From assembly GCA_015658965.1 (NCBI GenBank), contig DQNX01000011.1, positions 1-6,045 of the forward strand: a stretch of DNA of 6,045 nt, given 5' to 3'. The translations under genes were made by a program, and so were the position numbers. This DNA is from Gammaproteobacteria bacterium (GTDB taxonomy: Bacteria; Pseudomonadota; Gammaproteobacteria; PS1; Pseudothioglobaceae). The notes under the pieces were generated by a model that did not search any database, had not been told where the DNA came from, and saw nothing but the letters and a program-made list of their open reading frames with translations. Below are positions 5,756-6,045 of the stretch, piece after piece (the stretch's first letter is position 1; every line of letters starts with the position of its first letter).

Positions 5756-6045
5756 ATGCCACAAATTATTGTATTACCCCACCATGAGTTATGCCCAGAA
5801 GGCGTTGTTATTGAAGTTGAAACAGGGGTTAGTGTATGCGATGCACTGCTGGCAAACGATGTTGAAATTGAACACGCTTGTGAAATGTCAAACGCGTGTA
5901 CAACGTGCCATATTTATGTACGAGAAGGTTTTGAAGACATCGAAGCCTCTGATGAAACCGAAGATGATTTACTTGATAAGGCTTGGGGTTTAGATCCGGA
6001 TTCTCGCCTGTCTTGTCAGGCAGTTGTTAATGATATCGACCTAGT
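5756..6045 (+). CDS. fdx: ISC-type [2Fe-2S] ferredoxin, 3' end beyond the window
   Basis: Adrenodoxin-like ferredoxin that supplies electrons for cluster assembly on IscU/IscS. From ATG 5756, 96 complete codons plus two bases are present (E. coli Fdx has 111). The reading begins MPQIIVLPHHELCPEGVV and contains EIEHACEMSNACTTCHIYVREGF, EDDLLDKAWGLDP and SRLSCQAVV. Cluster ligands are Cys42, Cys48, Cys51 and Cys87. Position 46, an extra non-ligand cysteine in E. coli Fdx, is Asn here. A strong AAAGGAA at 5744-5750 precedes the start by five bases, and the gap from hscA is 11 bases, so it is the last visible operon member. Whether iscX follows, as in E. coli, cannot be seen. Confidence 0.96.
   Translation, partial: MPQIIVLPHHELCPEGVVIEVETGVSVCDALLANDVEIEHACEMSNACTTCHIYVREGFEDIEASDETEDDLLDKAWGLDPDSRLSCQAVVNDIDL

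Noticed and set aside
5769..5993. 74-codon plus-strand ORF
   Set aside because: Out-of-frame shadow of fdx, which starts at 5756 with a strong Shine-Dalgarno and has all four cluster cysteines.

Overview
The window holds an almost complete ISC-type iron-sulfur cluster assembly operon in the classical gammaproteobacterial order: iscR, iscS, iscU, iscA, hscB, hscA, fdx. It is preceded by a short-form serine acetyltransferase gene (cysE) and by the last codons of a lipid A acyltransferase. Everything is on the plus strand, and both window edges cut through genes. Protein lengths, key residues and start sites match the Escherichia coli ISC proteins closely as I remember them. The lipid A gene implies a Gram-negative cell. 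With the AT-leaning DNA (roughly 40% G+C by eye, not counted), this suggests a gammaproteobacterium, perhaps a marine or sulfur-oxidising lineage. That last guess is weak, since it rests on composition and on the cysE-isc linkage known from Azotobacter and other gammaproteobacteria.

Layout. 1-108: C-terminus of an LpxL/LpxM-type acyltransferase. 109-139: 31-base gap with a perfect extended -10 promoter placed so close to cysE that its mRNA should be leaderless or nearly so. 140-838: cysE. 839-938: regulatory gap with a sigma70 promoter and an overlapping IscR type 1-like operator. 939-3032: iscR, iscS and iscU, each with a clear Shine-Dalgarno; a 77-base iscS-iscU gap carries a small hairpin. 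3042-3890: iscA and hscB, with a terminator-like hairpin across the iscA stop. 3900-5744: hscA. 5756-end: fdx, cut after about 96 codons.

How the genes work together. CysE makes O-acetylserine, the committed precursor of cysteine. IscS takes sulfur from cysteine as a persulfide and passes it to the scaffold IscU, where the cluster is built with electrons from the ferredoxin Fdx. HscB and HscA bind IscU through its LPPVK motif and drive cluster release. IscA is an A-type carrier or iron donor. IscR, itself matured with a [2Fe-2S] cluster, represses the operon when clusters are plentiful. Cysteine supply and cysteine use are therefore side by side.

I found no undescribed system. The points worth a second look concern expression: a probably leaderless cysE transcript, an attenuator-like hairpin separating iscRSUA from hscBA-fdx, a structured iscS-iscU gap with a possible 18-codon ORF, and three consecutive genes without a Shine-Dalgarno. 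Smaller protein-level oddities are a shortened IscR tail, a cysteine-rich HscA, and loss of the extra non-ligand cysteine in Fdx.
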